A DNA stretch of 64,000 nt, from assembly GCA_029432775.1 (NCBI GenBank), contig JAROAZ010000004.1:186001-250000 (forward strand), given 5' to 3'. This DNA is from Pontiellaceae bacterium B12227 (GTDB lineage Bacteria > Verrucomicrobiota > Kiritimatiellia > Kiritimatiellales > Pontiellaceae). Under the pieces are notes generated by a model. The model ran no database searches. It saw only the letters and a list, made by a program, of their open reading frames with translations, and was not told where the DNA came from. A program made the position numbers and the translations under genes. Positions 35,965 to 44,133 of this stretch are shown here, one piece after another; the stretch's first letter is position 1, and every line of letters begins with the position of its first letter.

Positions 35965-36814
35965 CCTTGCAATCACAAACTGCCTGATCACTGATGCCCG
36001 CGAATTTTCGGTCATGACGTATAATCTGCATCAGTTTTACCTGACCGATAGAGATCGCGACGGTAAAAAGGACGATCCCAAACCGGACTCCGAATGCAAA
36101 GCCATTGCCGCCATTATAGCGGAAGCGAATCCAGACATTCTGGCTGTACAGGAAATGGGAGGCGTTCCTTTTCTCAATACATTTCAGGCCTGGCTGAAAA
36201 CAAAGGGATTGGAATATCAGCATGTGGAGTTGCTGCAGCGGGGCGACCGCGACAATAACCTCGCCGTGCTAAGCCGATTTCCAATCATTGGAACCACGTA
36301 CCACACCAACGAATGGTATTCGATTGGAAAAGCAAAGCTGGCCGTTGCCCGCGGTTTTCTTGAAACGGAGATTCAAGTAGACGAAACGTATTCATTCCGA
36401 CTCTTAAACTCCCACCTGAAATCGAAGGTTTACAGCCGCTTGGGACAAACCGAGATGCGGCGCAATGAAGCCCGTCTATTAAACAAAGTGGTACGCCGAA
36501 TTCTTGAAGAGAACGAAGCGTGCAACCTGCTGGTTGTGGGCGATATGAACGACAACCCGAACTCGGCCGCCCTGCGGGAGGTTACGGGAAAGTCGAAAAA
36601 AAACCTCTTTGATCTCCGCCCCGCTGAGGAAACCGGTGATGCCTGGACTTATTACCAACAGTCCACGGAACAACACGCGCGGTTCGACTACCTGTTTGCC
36701 AATGCAAAAATGATGGGCGATGCTATTCCTGAAAAATCAACGGTGATCAGAAGTCCGCTCACCTACAAAGCTTCCGATCACCGCCCGGTGCTGGTCACGT
36801 TCAAAACCGATTAG
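35927..36814 (+). CDS. Secreted EEP-family nuclease/phosphodiesterase-like protein
   Basis: 295 residues from the ATG at 35927, which opens a likely signal peptide (LKTALIASLAITNCLITDA). Motifs: VMTYNLHQF (Asn), DILAVQEMGG (Glu), LLNSHLKSK (His), LVVGDMNDNP (Asp/Asn) and KASDHRPVLVTF (Asp-His), an intact EEP active site. Asp-rich DRDRDGKKDD near residue 40 could bind calcium. The gene overlaps the TPR gene end by 38 nt and the convergent lipoprotein gene by four. The substrate, perhaps extracellular DNA, is inferred. Confidence 0.75.
   Translation: MWRNELKTALIASLAITNCLITDAREFSVMTYNLHQFYLTDRDRDGKKDDPKPDSECKAIAAIIAEANPDILAVQEMGGVPFLNTFQAWLKTKGLEYQHVELLQRGDRDNNLAVLSRFPIIGTTYHTNEWYSIGKAKLAVARGFLETEIQVDETYSFRLLNSHLKSKVYSRLGQTEMRRNEARLLNKVVRRILEENEACNLLVVGDMNDNPNSAALREVTGKSKKNLFDLRPAEETGDAWTYYQQSTEQHARFDYLFANAKMMGDAIPEKSTVIRSPLTYKASDHRPVLVTFKTD
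36278..36293. repeat. Dispersed palindrome TTCCA-N5-TGGAA
   Basis: TTTCCAATCATTGGAA inside the secreted EEP gene; same spacer as the murC copy at 26036. Confidence 0.7.
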
Positions 36815-37137
36815 AGCTTTGAGTAGTTAACCGTAAATGGAGGAAGCGGCCCGCGGGAGTTGAACTTCTTTTCAATCTCAATGGTCTCGCCAGTTCCAAT
36901 GATCGACTCGCACCCTTTTATCGGCTTCCAACTCATATCCTTCTGATCCTGATAGAGGATGGAATACTTATACCCCGGCTTGGTTTCCAGCGCAAAAGCG
37001 ACCATATTATTACTGCTCTGCGCAACCCCAAGCTTGGGATTATCTTCCGGTTCCAGTTGCTTGGACACACAACCGGACAGCAAAAATGCACTTATTAAAA
37101 GTAAATATATCCCCAGCCCGCTGACATTCATTTTCAT
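36811..37137 (-). CDS. Small lipoprotein, function unknown
   Basis: 108 residues with a lipoprotein signal peptide ending FLLSGC; Cys22 would carry the lipid. The mature part is about 87 residues of mostly beta character, with no recognised family. AAGGAAT precedes the start. It lies 9 nt after the secreted hypothetical gene and is probably co-transcribed with it. Confidence 0.7.
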   Translation of the reverse strand: MKMNVSGLGIYLLLISAFLLSGCVSKQLEPEDNPKLGVAQSSNNMVAFALETKPGYKYSILYQDQKDMSWKPIKGCESIIGTGETIEIEKKFNSRGPLPPFTVNYSKL

Positions 37138-37146
37138 TAGAATTCC

Positions 37147-37887
37147 TTACTCGGCCCGGGCGGCTTCTTCTGCATCCCCTGCACTGAGCACAACGGCCTC
37201 AGGCACAGCATTTGTTAACGGATTTACCTCCGGGTCTCCGGGCAGTTCCATTTCCGGCTGCGTTTCTTCCTCAACCGCTTCCGGAAGCTCTTCAAGAACC
37301 ACCGGATGGCGGATGGCGACCCAGTACTGAAGATCGTCTGCCGCAACCGGACTCTTCTTCAGGTTGTCTCCGAAGCGTTTATGATACCATGCCACGTTCA
37401 ACCCTTCCGGGTTAATGGCATCCATTGATAATTTGTAATTTTCCGAGAACCACTGCCACTCTTTATACTTAAAGTCATAATACTGACCAACCAGGTGCAG
37501 GAGCGGACGAGTTTGCGTGGTCGTGATTTTATAGGCGGCATCACACCAGCCCACCGGCGGAATCAGCGTTTCCGGAACGGCAGTTCCTTCCTCTTCGATC
37601 AACAGGGCCGAATCAGGTCCCGTGCGGAAAAAATTACCGGCATGAAAATCATCCAGAGAGATGTTAACCCACTCCTTACCGGACCAACCATGCAGGGAAA
37701 CGGGCTTATTCGGCTTTACTTCATAGCTGATCAATAAAGTTGGATATCGATTGGCCAGATCCAACCCCAAACGGACCGTACTGTCTTCGCGCGGCACCAT
37801 TACCAATGTCACCTCGCTCTTACGTGCTGCCGAGGCTGCCAAAGCAGCCACGAGAATGATCAGGATGCTAAATACCTTTATTTTCAT
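37147..37887 (-). CDS. Secreted hypothetical protein
   Basis: 246 residues from the ATG at 37887 (AAAGGAACGAG upstream), with a signal peptide ending ALAASA. The middle holds Trp-rich strands (HGWSGKEWVN, YKEWQWFSENY). The C-terminal ~45 residues are Pro/Glu-rich and probably disordered. No family recognised. Paired with the downstream lipoprotein gene, which suggests a common envelope role. Confidence 0.6.
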   Translation of the reverse strand: MKIKVFSILIILVAALAASAARKSEVTLVMVPREDSTVRLGLDLANRYPTLLISYEVKPNKPVSLHGWSGKEWVNISLDDFHAGNFFRTGPDSALLIEEEGTAVPETLIPPVGWCDAAYKITTTQTRPLLHLVGQYYDFKYKEWQWFSENYKLSMDAINPEGLNVAWYHKRFGDNLKKSPVAADDLQYWVAIRHPVVLEELPEAVEEETQPEMELPGDPEVNPLTNAVPEAVVLSAGDAEEAARAE

Positions 37888-37908
37888 GGTTCTCGTTCCT
37901 TTCAATCA

Positions 37909-38418
37909 TTATGCGGTAAGAGGCGTGGGTGCCAGCCGGCCGGACAGCTGCTGATCAATCATCATCAGGCCGCCTTTGTCTTCGCCCACCATACGCAGCG
38001 GGGAAACAATGTCGTTTACGTTCGCTTCCTCCTCCACCTGTTCAGTTACGTACCACTGCAGGAAGGTCTGTGTGGCATAATCACGTTCCTCAACAGCCAG
38101 ATCCATTAAACGATGGATCAGATTGGTAACATACTGCTCGTGCTCCAGCGTCTTTTCAAAGATGGCCAAGGGCGTTCCATATTCTTTTTCCGGCTGTTCG
38201 ATGGCCATCAGATTCACTTCGCCGCCCTGATCCATGATGTAATCATACATTTTTGTTACGTGCATGATTTCTTCTTCATATTGCATGCGCATCCAGTGTG
38301 CGAAACCCGGCAGGCCCAACGTGTTGCAATAGGCCGACATCGCCAAATACATGTAAGCTGAGAAAAATTCCTTATTTACCTGCTCGTTGAGCGCATCCTG
38401 CATTTTTGCTGAGATCAT
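37909..38418 (-). CDS. ftnA: Non-haem ferritin
   Basis: An iron-storage 24-mer subunit of 169 residues, the usual length. The ferroxidase ligands are visible as NKEFFSAYMYL (Glu17), YEEEIMHVTKMYDY (Glu50, His53 region) and FLQWYVTEQVEEE. AAGGAA precedes the ATG. It is flanked by folD upstream on the same strand. The symbol follows the bacterial FtnA type; there is no bacterioferritin haem Met context. Confidence 0.93.
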   Translation of the reverse strand: MISAKMQDALNEQVNKEFFSAYMYLAMSAYCNTLGLPGFAHWMRMQYEEEIMHVTKMYDYIMDQGGEVNLMAIEQPEKEYGTPLAIFEKTLEHEQYVTNLIHRLMDLAVEERDYATQTFLQWYVTEQVEEEANVNDIVSPLRMVGEDKGGLMMIDQQLSGRLAPTPLTA

Positions 38419-38442
38419 CTTTTCATTCCTTCTGGCTTAAGT

Positions 38443-39330
38443 TTAAACAAGTCCGCCGGCTTTTTTCGCCGAATCAACGGTATTGAACAGCAGCATCGTG
38501 ATCGTCATCGGTCCCACCCCGCCGGGTACCGGTGTAATCATCGACGCCTTTTCCTTAATTGCATCAAAATCAACATCGCCCACGAGGCGATAGCCCCGCT
38601 CGCGGCTGGGATCTTCCACCCGGTTTACCCCCACATCAATGACCACTGCGCCCTCTTTTACCATATCAGCTGTCACTGTGTTAGGCCAACCGGACGCGGC
38701 GATAATGATATCGGCCTGTCGGGTGTGGTAACCCAGATCTTTTGTGCCGGTGTGGCAAAGGGTAACGGTGGCATTGGCGCCGTCCTTTTTCTGAAGCAGC
38801 ATATTGGCCACCGGCTTGCCTACAATATTACTGCGCCCCACAACCACAACATGTGCTCCTGATGTTTCTGCACCGCTACGGGCCAGCATCTGCACAACAC
38901 CATGCGGTGTGCAGGGCAGAAACGCTTCTTCACCCACCATCATTTTACCGACATTCATCGGGTGGAACCCATCCACATCCTTATCGGGGTTAATTGCCAG
39001 CAGAATGGCAGCCTCATCAATGTGCTTCGGGAGCGGAAGCTGAACCAGAATACCGTTAATTTTCGGATCCTGATTCATCCGCTCGACCACGGCCAGAAGC
39101 TCGTCCTGCGTCGTCTCGGCCGGCAGCCGGTTATCATCGGAAAAAATGCCGATATTTTTGCAGGCCTTTTCCTTGGCACTCACATAGGACTTGGACGCCG
39201 GGTCTTCTCCCACCAGTATGACACCAAGGCCGGGAACGATGCCCTTTTCCTTCAGTGCTGCAACCTCCGCCTTCAGTTCCTCACGGATTTCCGCTGCAAT
39301 CTGTTTTCCATCGATAATCTTTGCCGACAT
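38443..39330 (-). CDS. folD: Bifunctional methylenetetrahydrofolate dehydrogenase/cyclohydrolase
   Basis: Interconverts 5,10-methylene-THF and 10-formyl-THF with NADP, in one-carbon metabolism. 295 residues. Motifs: YVSAKEKACKNIGI (catalytic Lys), ILVQLPLPKHID, and the NADP site VVVGRSNIVGKPVANMLL, with the terminal PVPGGVGPMTITML. AGAGGGG precedes the ATG. The one-carbon role fits the nearby glycine cleavage genes. Confidence 0.97.
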   Translation of the reverse strand: MSAKIIDGKQIAAEIREELKAEVAALKEKGIVPGLGVILVGEDPASKSYVSAKEKACKNIGIFSDDNRLPAETTQDELLAVVERMNQDPKINGILVQLPLPKHIDEAAILLAINPDKDVDGFHPMNVGKMMVGEEAFLPCTPHGVVQMLARSGAETSGAHVVVVGRSNIVGKPVANMLLQKKDGANATVTLCHTGTKDLGYHTRQADIIIAASGWPNTVTADMVKEGAVVIDVGVNRVEDPSRERGYRLVGDVDFDAIKEKASMITPVPGGVGPMTITMLLFNTVDSAKKAGGLV

Positions 39331-39353
39331 TGATCAACCCCTCTTCATACAAA

Positions 39354-39758
39354 CTATTTAATAAAACGAATACACATTGGATATCGGTACGCCCTGCCCT
39401 CGCTGGCTTTCACTGCTCCGATGATTGGACAAACAAAGCCGAAGACAATCAGAGGAAACAAAAGAAAAGCACCAATGGCCACCAGAAACAGCAAACCGCA
39501 GATAAAGCTATAGAGCAATAAACTGAGTTGGAAATTCAATGCTTCTTTACCCTGCTCATCCACAAATGCTCCATCTTCGCGTTTAATCAGCCAGATCACC
39601 AATGGGGCCAGAAAATTGCCTGCAATAAACGGCATCAAATAACCGGCCACCGCAGCCAAATGGCAAGCCATGGCCCATTGCCGCTCGTTTTTAGCCGGTC
39701 GAAGAGGAGCAACCTCCTCGAATATTCCGTCAGCTTCCTTGAATTCACTGTTTTCCAT
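39354..39758 (-). CDS. DUF4870 membrane protein
   Basis: 134 residues from the ATG at 39758. Strong DUF4870 pattern: AMACHLAAVAGYLMPFIAGN, PLVIWLIKREDGAFVDEQGKEALNFQ and CPIIGAVKASEGRAYRYPM. Three or four transmembrane helices. The family is widespread and of unknown function. A longer reading from a TTG upstream would run into a dispersed-palindrome cluster and is not favoured. Confidence 0.88.
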   Translation of the reverse strand: MENSEFKEADGIFEEVAPLRPAKNERQWAMACHLAAVAGYLMPFIAGNFLAPLVIWLIKREDGAFVDEQGKEALNFQLSLLLYSFICGLLFLVAIGAFLLFPLIVFGFVCPIIGAVKASEGRAYRYPMCIRFIK

Positions 39759-39770
39759 GGGTTTTTCCGT

Positions 39771-39862
39771 TATCCAGAGTTTGGAAACAATACCCCTCGG
39801 CCCCGTGTGCCGCAAACCCGATTTCATATTTTCCAACCATTGGAAGTTCCAATGACTGGAAA
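39771..39862. repeat. Cluster of dispersed palindromes upstream of the DUF4870 gene
   Basis: TATCCAGAGTTTGGAAA (39771-39787, near-copy), TTTCCAACCATTGGAAG (39830-39846) and GTTCCAATGACTGGAAA (39846-39862). The last two have exact TTCCA/TGGAA arms and sit head to tail, sharing one base. They lie in the spacer between the Cys-rich gene's terminator and the DUF4870 start. Confidence 0.8.
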
Positions 39863-39864
39863 TG

Positions 39865-39890
39865 AAAAAAGCCCCCCCGAACGGAGAGGC
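39865..39890 (-). terminator. Rho-independent terminator of the Cys-rich small gene
   Basis: On the minus strand GCCTCTCC-GTTC-GGGGGGGC folds with two G-U pairs and is followed by six T residues. Confidence 0.75.
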
Positions 39891-39914
39891 CTTTTCGCAT
39901 GTGTAGAAACAGAG

Positions 39915-40127
39915 TTATTTCTTCGTGCACTCAGATTTCTTTTTGCTGTCGCACTCTTTTTTAGCGGACGCATCACATTTCTTTGCATCTTCCTTGCCTT
40001 TAGTGCAGGAAGAACATTCGGATTTGGCTTTTGTTTTCTTTGCAGAACATCCGCAACCATCACAGGCGAATGCACTTGAACCAGCCATAAACAACGCGAT
40101 TGCAGCAATACTCATCAGTTTCATCAT
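39915..40127 (-). CDS. Small secreted Cys/Lys-rich protein
   Basis: 70 residues with a signal peptide ending AGSSAFA. The mature peptide begins CDGCGCSAKK and holds further Cys at SECSSC, KKCDAS, KKECD and SECTK, with many Lys. AGGAG precedes the ATG and a terminator follows, so it is a stand-alone gene. The CxxCxC cluster suggests metal binding in the periplasm. No family recognised. Confidence 0.7.
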   Translation of the reverse strand: MMKLMSIAAIALFMAGSSAFACDGCGCSAKKTKAKSECSSCTKGKEDAKKCDASAKKECDSKKKSECTKK

Positions 40128-40220
40128 GTTGGGAATCTCCTATATTTAATTTAACCAACTTAAACCATCGACCACGCAGATCGAATAACGTTCAAAATAA
40201 TACCACTTTAGTCGCTTTTG

Positions 40221-41669
40221 TCACGTATAACTTAAACGCATATCCCGCGCCGCCTTAACCTCGTCCAACCGACCCACCGGAGTTGAGACTGGCGCAGCAC
40301 GCAATTGGTCCGGATCGGTCCGGGCAATTTCGAACAGCTCCTCCATCACCTCCACGAAGCGATCCAGCGTATCCCGGTCTTCCGATTCGGTTGGCTCCAC
40401 CATCAGCGCTTCCGAAACATTCAGCGGAAAATAGACGGTCGGCGGATGAATACCACGGTCAATCATACCCTTCGCAAGGTCCAGCGTATGAACACCATGC
40501 TCCTTAAGCACATCACCGGAATAGACAAATTCATGCATACAGCGGCCTTTATACTCTTCATTAAACAGCGGCCGTAGCTTTTCCTGCAGATAGTTGGCGT
40601 TCAGCACAGCGCGGTTGCTCGTTCCCAGCATGCCGTCGCGGCCCAGGGAGAGCATATAGGCATAGGCCCGCGCAATAATTCCGAAATTTCCATAGAATGG
40701 AGCAATGTAGCCAATGCTCTTGGGCTCATCATAGTTGAGAGCGAACGTTCCGTCTTTGGTTTTCTCGAGGCGCGAAACGGGCAAATACGGCCGCAGCTTT
40801 TCAACCACCCCGACCGGGCCGGCTCCCGGGCCTCCGCCGCCATGCGGCGTTGCAAATGATTTGTGCAGATTCAGATGGCAGATATCAAAGCCCATTTCGC
40901 CCGGCCGGTAGCGCCCCATAATGGCATTGAAGTTGGCTCCGTCATAATACATCAGGCCGTCCACATCGTGGACTGCATCGCAGATTTCCTTAATTCTGGG
41001 ATTAAAAACACCCAGTGTATTCGGACTGGTGAGCATGACACCCGCGGTTTTTTCATTTAATGCTTCCATGAACAGATCAAAATCCATCACCCCGTTGGTG
41101 TCGGAAGGAATGGTAACGACTTTATAGCCCGCCACCTGCGCACTGGCCGGATTGGTTCCATGCGCAGAGTCGGGAATAATGATATGATCCTTGTCCGGAT
41201 GACCCCGGTCTTTGTGATACGCCGCCATGATCATGACTCCGGTCAGTTCGCCATGCGCACCGGCCATCGGCTGCAGCGTAAACTCATCCAGCCCGGTTGC
41301 TTCGGAAAGCAGGCGCTCCGTACGGTAAAGAATGGCCAACGAGCCCTGAGTCAGTAGTCCGCCCCCTCTAAGCTGCGGCCAAAGCGGATGTACCTCCGTC
41401 AATTCGGGCAGATTAGCCGCCGCTTCGCATGCTTTCGGGTTGTACTTCATGGTGCAGGATCCCAGAGGATAAAAATGGGTATCCACCGAAAAGTTCATGC
41501 GGGAAAGTGCCGTAAAATGCCGCACCACCTCCGCTTCAGAGACCTCCGGCAACTCAGCAGGTGCGCTCCGCAGATATTTGGAGGGAATCTCCTCGGTCGG
41601 AGAGATTTTCAGCGAAGACATTTGAACCCCCGGCCGGCCGGGCGATGATTTTTCATAGATTAGTTTCAT
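40221..41669 (-). CDS. gcvPB: Glycine dehydrogenase (decarboxylating) subunit 2
   Basis: The PLP-binding half of the two-subunit glycine cleavage P-protein, which decarboxylates glycine and passes aminomethyl to the H-protein. About 482 residues from the ATG at 41669 (GGAG seven bases upstream). The PLP lysine is in NLHKSFATPHGGGGPG; LTSPNTLGVFNP and YYDGANFNAI are also family-typical. It should pair with GcvPA at 42767-44113, but a toxin-antitoxin pair and repeat debris separate the two genes. Confidence 0.95.
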   Translation of the reverse strand: MKLIYEKSSPGRPGVQMSSLKISPTEEIPSKYLRSAPAELPEVSEAEVVRHFTALSRMNFSVDTHFYPLGSCTMKYNPKACEAAANLPELTEVHPLWPQLRGGGLLTQGSLAILYRTERLLSEATGLDEFTLQPMAGAHGELTGVMIMAAYHKDRGHPDKDHIIIPDSAHGTNPASAQVAGYKVVTIPSDTNGVMDFDLFMEALNEKTAGVMLTSPNTLGVFNPRIKEICDAVHDVDGLMYYDGANFNAIMGRYRPGEMGFDICHLNLHKSFATPHGGGGPGAGPVGVVEKLRPYLPVSRLEKTKDGTFALNYDEPKSIGYIAPFYGNFGIIARAYAYMLSLGRDGMLGTSNRAVLNANYLQEKLRPLFNEEYKGRCMHEFVYSGDVLKEHGVHTLDLAKGMIDRGIHPPTVYFPLNVSEALMVEPTESEDRDTLDRFVEVMEELFEIARTDPDQLRAAPVSTPVGRLDEVKAARDMRLSYT

Positions 41670-41702
41670 GTCGCAAACTCCGTAATGCCTAATATCCAAA
41701 TG

Positions 41703-41894
41703 CTATGCTTTATACTCTGAACCCTCTTCCTGGATCCGTAAGGCTTCGGATGCCGGAATTTTATAAGGCTCGCCATTCCTCTCAATAATCACATCCTGTC
41801 CAAGCTTGGCTTTTTTGACCAACTCATCATAAACAGCCGCCTTCAGGCACTTTCTCGCCTCTTCTGTTTTTCTTAAAATACTTTTTTCACTCAT
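41703..41894 (-). CDS. Probable antitoxin of the zeta-type pair
   Basis: 63 residues, charged (MSEKSILRKTEEARKCL start, then VIIERNGEPYKIPASEAL). The VIxRNGEPYxI pattern resembles PHD/antitoxin-like small proteins. Its ATG overlaps the end of the zeta-like gene by eight bases, the usual layout of a toxin-antitoxin pair, here toxin first. Function is inferred from position and size. Confidence 0.6.
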   Translation of the reverse strand: MSEKSILRKTEEARKCLKAAVYDELVKKAKLGQDVIIERNGEPYKIPASEALRIQEEGSEYKA

Positions 41895-42471
41895 AGCCAC
41901 TCTCCAGAATCAATTGATAACGATCTTCATCAATAACAGTTCTTTCGCCCATATTTTCTGCAAAAACCGAAACAGGTTCTGTCTGCGCATTGTTGTAACA
42001 CATCACCTCGTCGCACAGCGGAATAAACACATTCAGCAGATTTGAAACCGTCCGAACATAGCGGCGAGCAATCGCCTCTACGGGAATATCATGTCCCCCG
42101 GCTTCAACACGTTGCTGCACCCGAGCCGCAGAGAAGCGCGCATTCGGAACCCATAGATAAAACAGAATAATCTTCCAATCCTTGGAACGCAGCTCTTTCA
42201 GCAGCTTTACATACGAACGCCCTGACAGAGTCGTTTCAAACGCAAAATCCTCGCCCTTTTCCACATTCGAACGGATTTCGCGCAATAGGATCTTACCGGC
42301 CTCCAGTTGAACTTTTGAAGGATCGAGCGGAGACAAGCCATCCGCAATCAGGTCGGCGTTAATAAAATTCCGGCACCCCGTCATCTCCGGTAAGTACCGT
42401 AAGGCAAACGTCGTCTTGCCCGCACCATTAGGCCCGGCTATCACATAACAGATTGGCTGTTCGTTTTTCAT
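41887..42471 (-). CDS. Zeta-toxin-like P-loop kinase
   Basis: 194 residues with a Walker A motif at the N-terminus (VIAGPNGAGKTTFALRYL), NADLIADGLSP, and FAFETTLSGRSY, all typical of zeta-toxin or related UDP-sugar kinases. Catalytic-looking Arg residues are in ARVQQRVEAGGHD. It overlaps the small antitoxin-like gene. The known family blocks wall synthesis by phosphorylating UDP-GlcNAc; whether this one does is inferred. An exact dispersed palindrome lies at 42173-42187. Confidence 0.8.
   Translation of the reverse strand: MKNEQPICYVIAGPNGAGKTTFALRYLPEMTGCRNFINADLIADGLSPLDPSKVQLEAGKILLREIRSNVEKGEDFAFETTLSGRSYVKLLKELRSKDWKIILFYLWVPNARFSAARVQQRVEAGGHDIPVEAIARRYVRTVSNLLNVFIPLCDEVMCYNNAQTEPVSVFAENMGERTVIDEDRYQLILESGYE
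42173..42187. repeat. Dispersed palindrome TTCCA-N5-TGGAA
   Basis: TTCCAATCCTTGGAA inside the zeta-like gene, encoding part of SKDWK. Confidence 0.7.
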
Positions 42472-42482
42472 TTCAGCTTATC

Positions 42483-42545
42483 GTAGACGCGACGCCCTCG
42501 GCGCGTTCCCTGCGCACGATAAAGCGACGAGGGCGTCGCTTCTAC
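42483..42545. repeat. MITE/REP-like inverted repeat
   Basis: Arms GTAGACGCGACGCCCTCG (42483-42500) and CGAGGGCGTCGCTTCTAC (42528-42545) match at 17 of 18 positions, with an internal GCGC-N7-GCGC stem. About 63 nt in all, GC-rich, non-coding, directly upstream of the zeta-like gene. Confidence 0.7.
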
Positions 42546-42546
42546 A

Positions 42547-42681
42547 TTAATACACCTTAATCATTACAGCCGACTGCTTCAGTTCTCGGTCAGCATCCAC
42601 AACTCTGGTTTTCTCAGGAAGCAAGCCTAAGAATTTCTCAAGGTAAAATCGTTCTTCATCTTTTTGCGCTTGTCCAGTCAT
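42547..42681 (-). pseudogene. 44-codon fragment, possibly a truncated gene
   Basis: An ATG-to-TAA frame reading MTGQAQKDEERFYLEKF, ending SAVMIKVY, with no ribosome site. It ends directly at the inverted repeat, so the rest of a former gene may have been lost when that element arrived. No family named. Confidence 0.35.
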
Positions 42682-42766
42682 TGCCTTCGTCCCTCTTGCA
42701 CCTCTTTGTGGCCATCAATTCCTGCTCATCCGCAGCCGCCTAAAGGCGGGACTACATACTTTTCTC

Positions 42767-44113
42767 TCACTTTAACGCGCTTTCGAGTTTGGCCACCATG
42801 ATATCGATCTCTTCCTTGGTCCGCTTTTCGGTGAAGGCGAGCAGGAGGACATTATCCATTCCTTCATAGTAGCGACCTACCGGGAAGCCGGCGGCAAAGC
42901 CCTGATCGACCAGTAAACTGACAACTGAAGATGCATTTTTCGGCAGACGGATGGCGAATTCATTAAAGAAGCGGCGGTTAAAGGCCGGTTCAACGCCGTC
43001 AATCTGAGTGAGTTTGTGCCAGGCATAGCTTGCGCGATCCATACAGTCGCGCCCGACTTCGCGGAAGCCTTCGCGCCCGACGAGCGAGAGATAGATGATG
43101 GCGCGCAGCGCACAGAGCTGCACGTTGGAGCAGATGTTCGATGTCGCCTTTTCCCGGCGGATATGCTGCTCGCGCGCCTGTAGCGTGAGCACATACCCGC
43201 GCCGTCCCTGACCGTCTTCCGTTTCGCCGACGATGCGGCCGGGCATTTTACGAACCAGTTTTTTTCTAGTCGCCATGAATCCGAGATAAGGTCCGCCGAA
43301 GTTGAGCGGAAGCCCCAGACTCTGCCCTTCACCGGTGACAATATCCGCTCCCATGGCTCCGGGCGTTTCGACATGCGAGAGCGCCATGGGATAGACCGAC
43401 ATAATGGCCAGTGCTTTCACCGCATGGATTTGTTCGATCAGATCGGTCAGGTTGTCGAGACAACCGAAAAAGTTGGGGTTCTGCAGAACGACGGCTCCCA
43501 CGGAGTCGTCGAGCGCTTCAATATGTGCGGTACGGTCTGCAACGCCGCTTCCGGAGATTGGAACTTCCTGATAATCGACGGAAAGGTTCTGTGTGTAGCA
43601 CCGAAGCATCTCGCGATAGATCGGGCTGACCCCTTCGTCCACCAACACCTTGTTTCGGCGGGTTTGCCGGAGGGCCATCATAATGCCCTCGATCAGAGCG
43701 GTGCCGCCATCAAAGAGCGAGGCATTCGCCACTTCCATTCCGGTGAGGCGGCAGATAGCGGTCTGATACTCGAATGCCGCCTGCAAGGTGCCCTGCGAAG
43801 CTTCGGGCTGATACGGCGTGTATGCTGTGTAGAACTCCCCCCGACTGGAGAGCGCACTGACCGCGGCCGGAATATAATGATCGTAAAAACCGGCACCGCA
43901 AAAATTGACCAGATTCGTGGAGTTTCTGGAGGCCAGTTTCCGAATATGCTGCATCATCTCCATTTCGGAAAGTCCCTCGGGAATATTCAGTTCATTAGAA
44001 CGGAGCTCATCGGGAATGGCCTCAAACAGTTCATCAAAGTCAGCAATTCCCAAGGTTTGGAACATTGCCTCCTGATCCTGTTCACTCGTTGCACAAAAAG
44101 GGGTCTTTTTCAT
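42767..44113 (-). CDS. gcvPA: Glycine dehydrogenase (decarboxylating) subunit 1
   Basis: The N-terminal half of the split P-protein of glycine cleavage. 448 residues from the ATG at 44113; an in-frame GTG lies six bases upstream. Family motifs: FCGAGFYDHYIPAAV, YTPYQPEASQGTLQ, MEVANASLFDGGTA and FGGPYLGFMATR. It follows gcvT by 20 nt. The partner subunit gcvPB lies 1.1 kb further on, beyond the toxin-antitoxin insertion. Confidence 0.95.
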   Translation of the reverse strand: MKKTPFCATSEQDQEAMFQTLGIADFDELFEAIPDELRSNELNIPEGLSEMEMMQHIRKLASRNSTNLVNFCGAGFYDHYIPAAVSALSSRGEFYTAYTPYQPEASQGTLQAAFEYQTAICRLTGMEVANASLFDGGTALIEGIMMALRQTRRNKVLVDEGVSPIYREMLRCYTQNLSVDYQEVPISGSGVADRTAHIEALDDSVGAVVLQNPNFFGCLDNLTDLIEQIHAVKALAIMSVYPMALSHVETPGAMGADIVTGEGQSLGLPLNFGGPYLGFMATRKKLVRKMPGRIVGETEDGQGRRGYVLTLQAREQHIRREKATSNICSNVQLCALRAIIYLSLVGREGFREVGRDCMDRASYAWHKLTQIDGVEPAFNRRFFNEFAIRLPKNASSVVSLLVDQGFAAGFPVGRYYEGMDNVLLLAFTEKRTKEEIDIMVAKLESALK

Positions 44114-44133
44114 GTTCACTTCTTTCTTTTGAA

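Noticed and set aside
39759-39836. Upstream extension of the DUF4870 gene from a TTG
   Set aside because: It would encode an atypical N-terminus made mostly from palindromic repeat sequence. The ATG at 39758 matches the family start.
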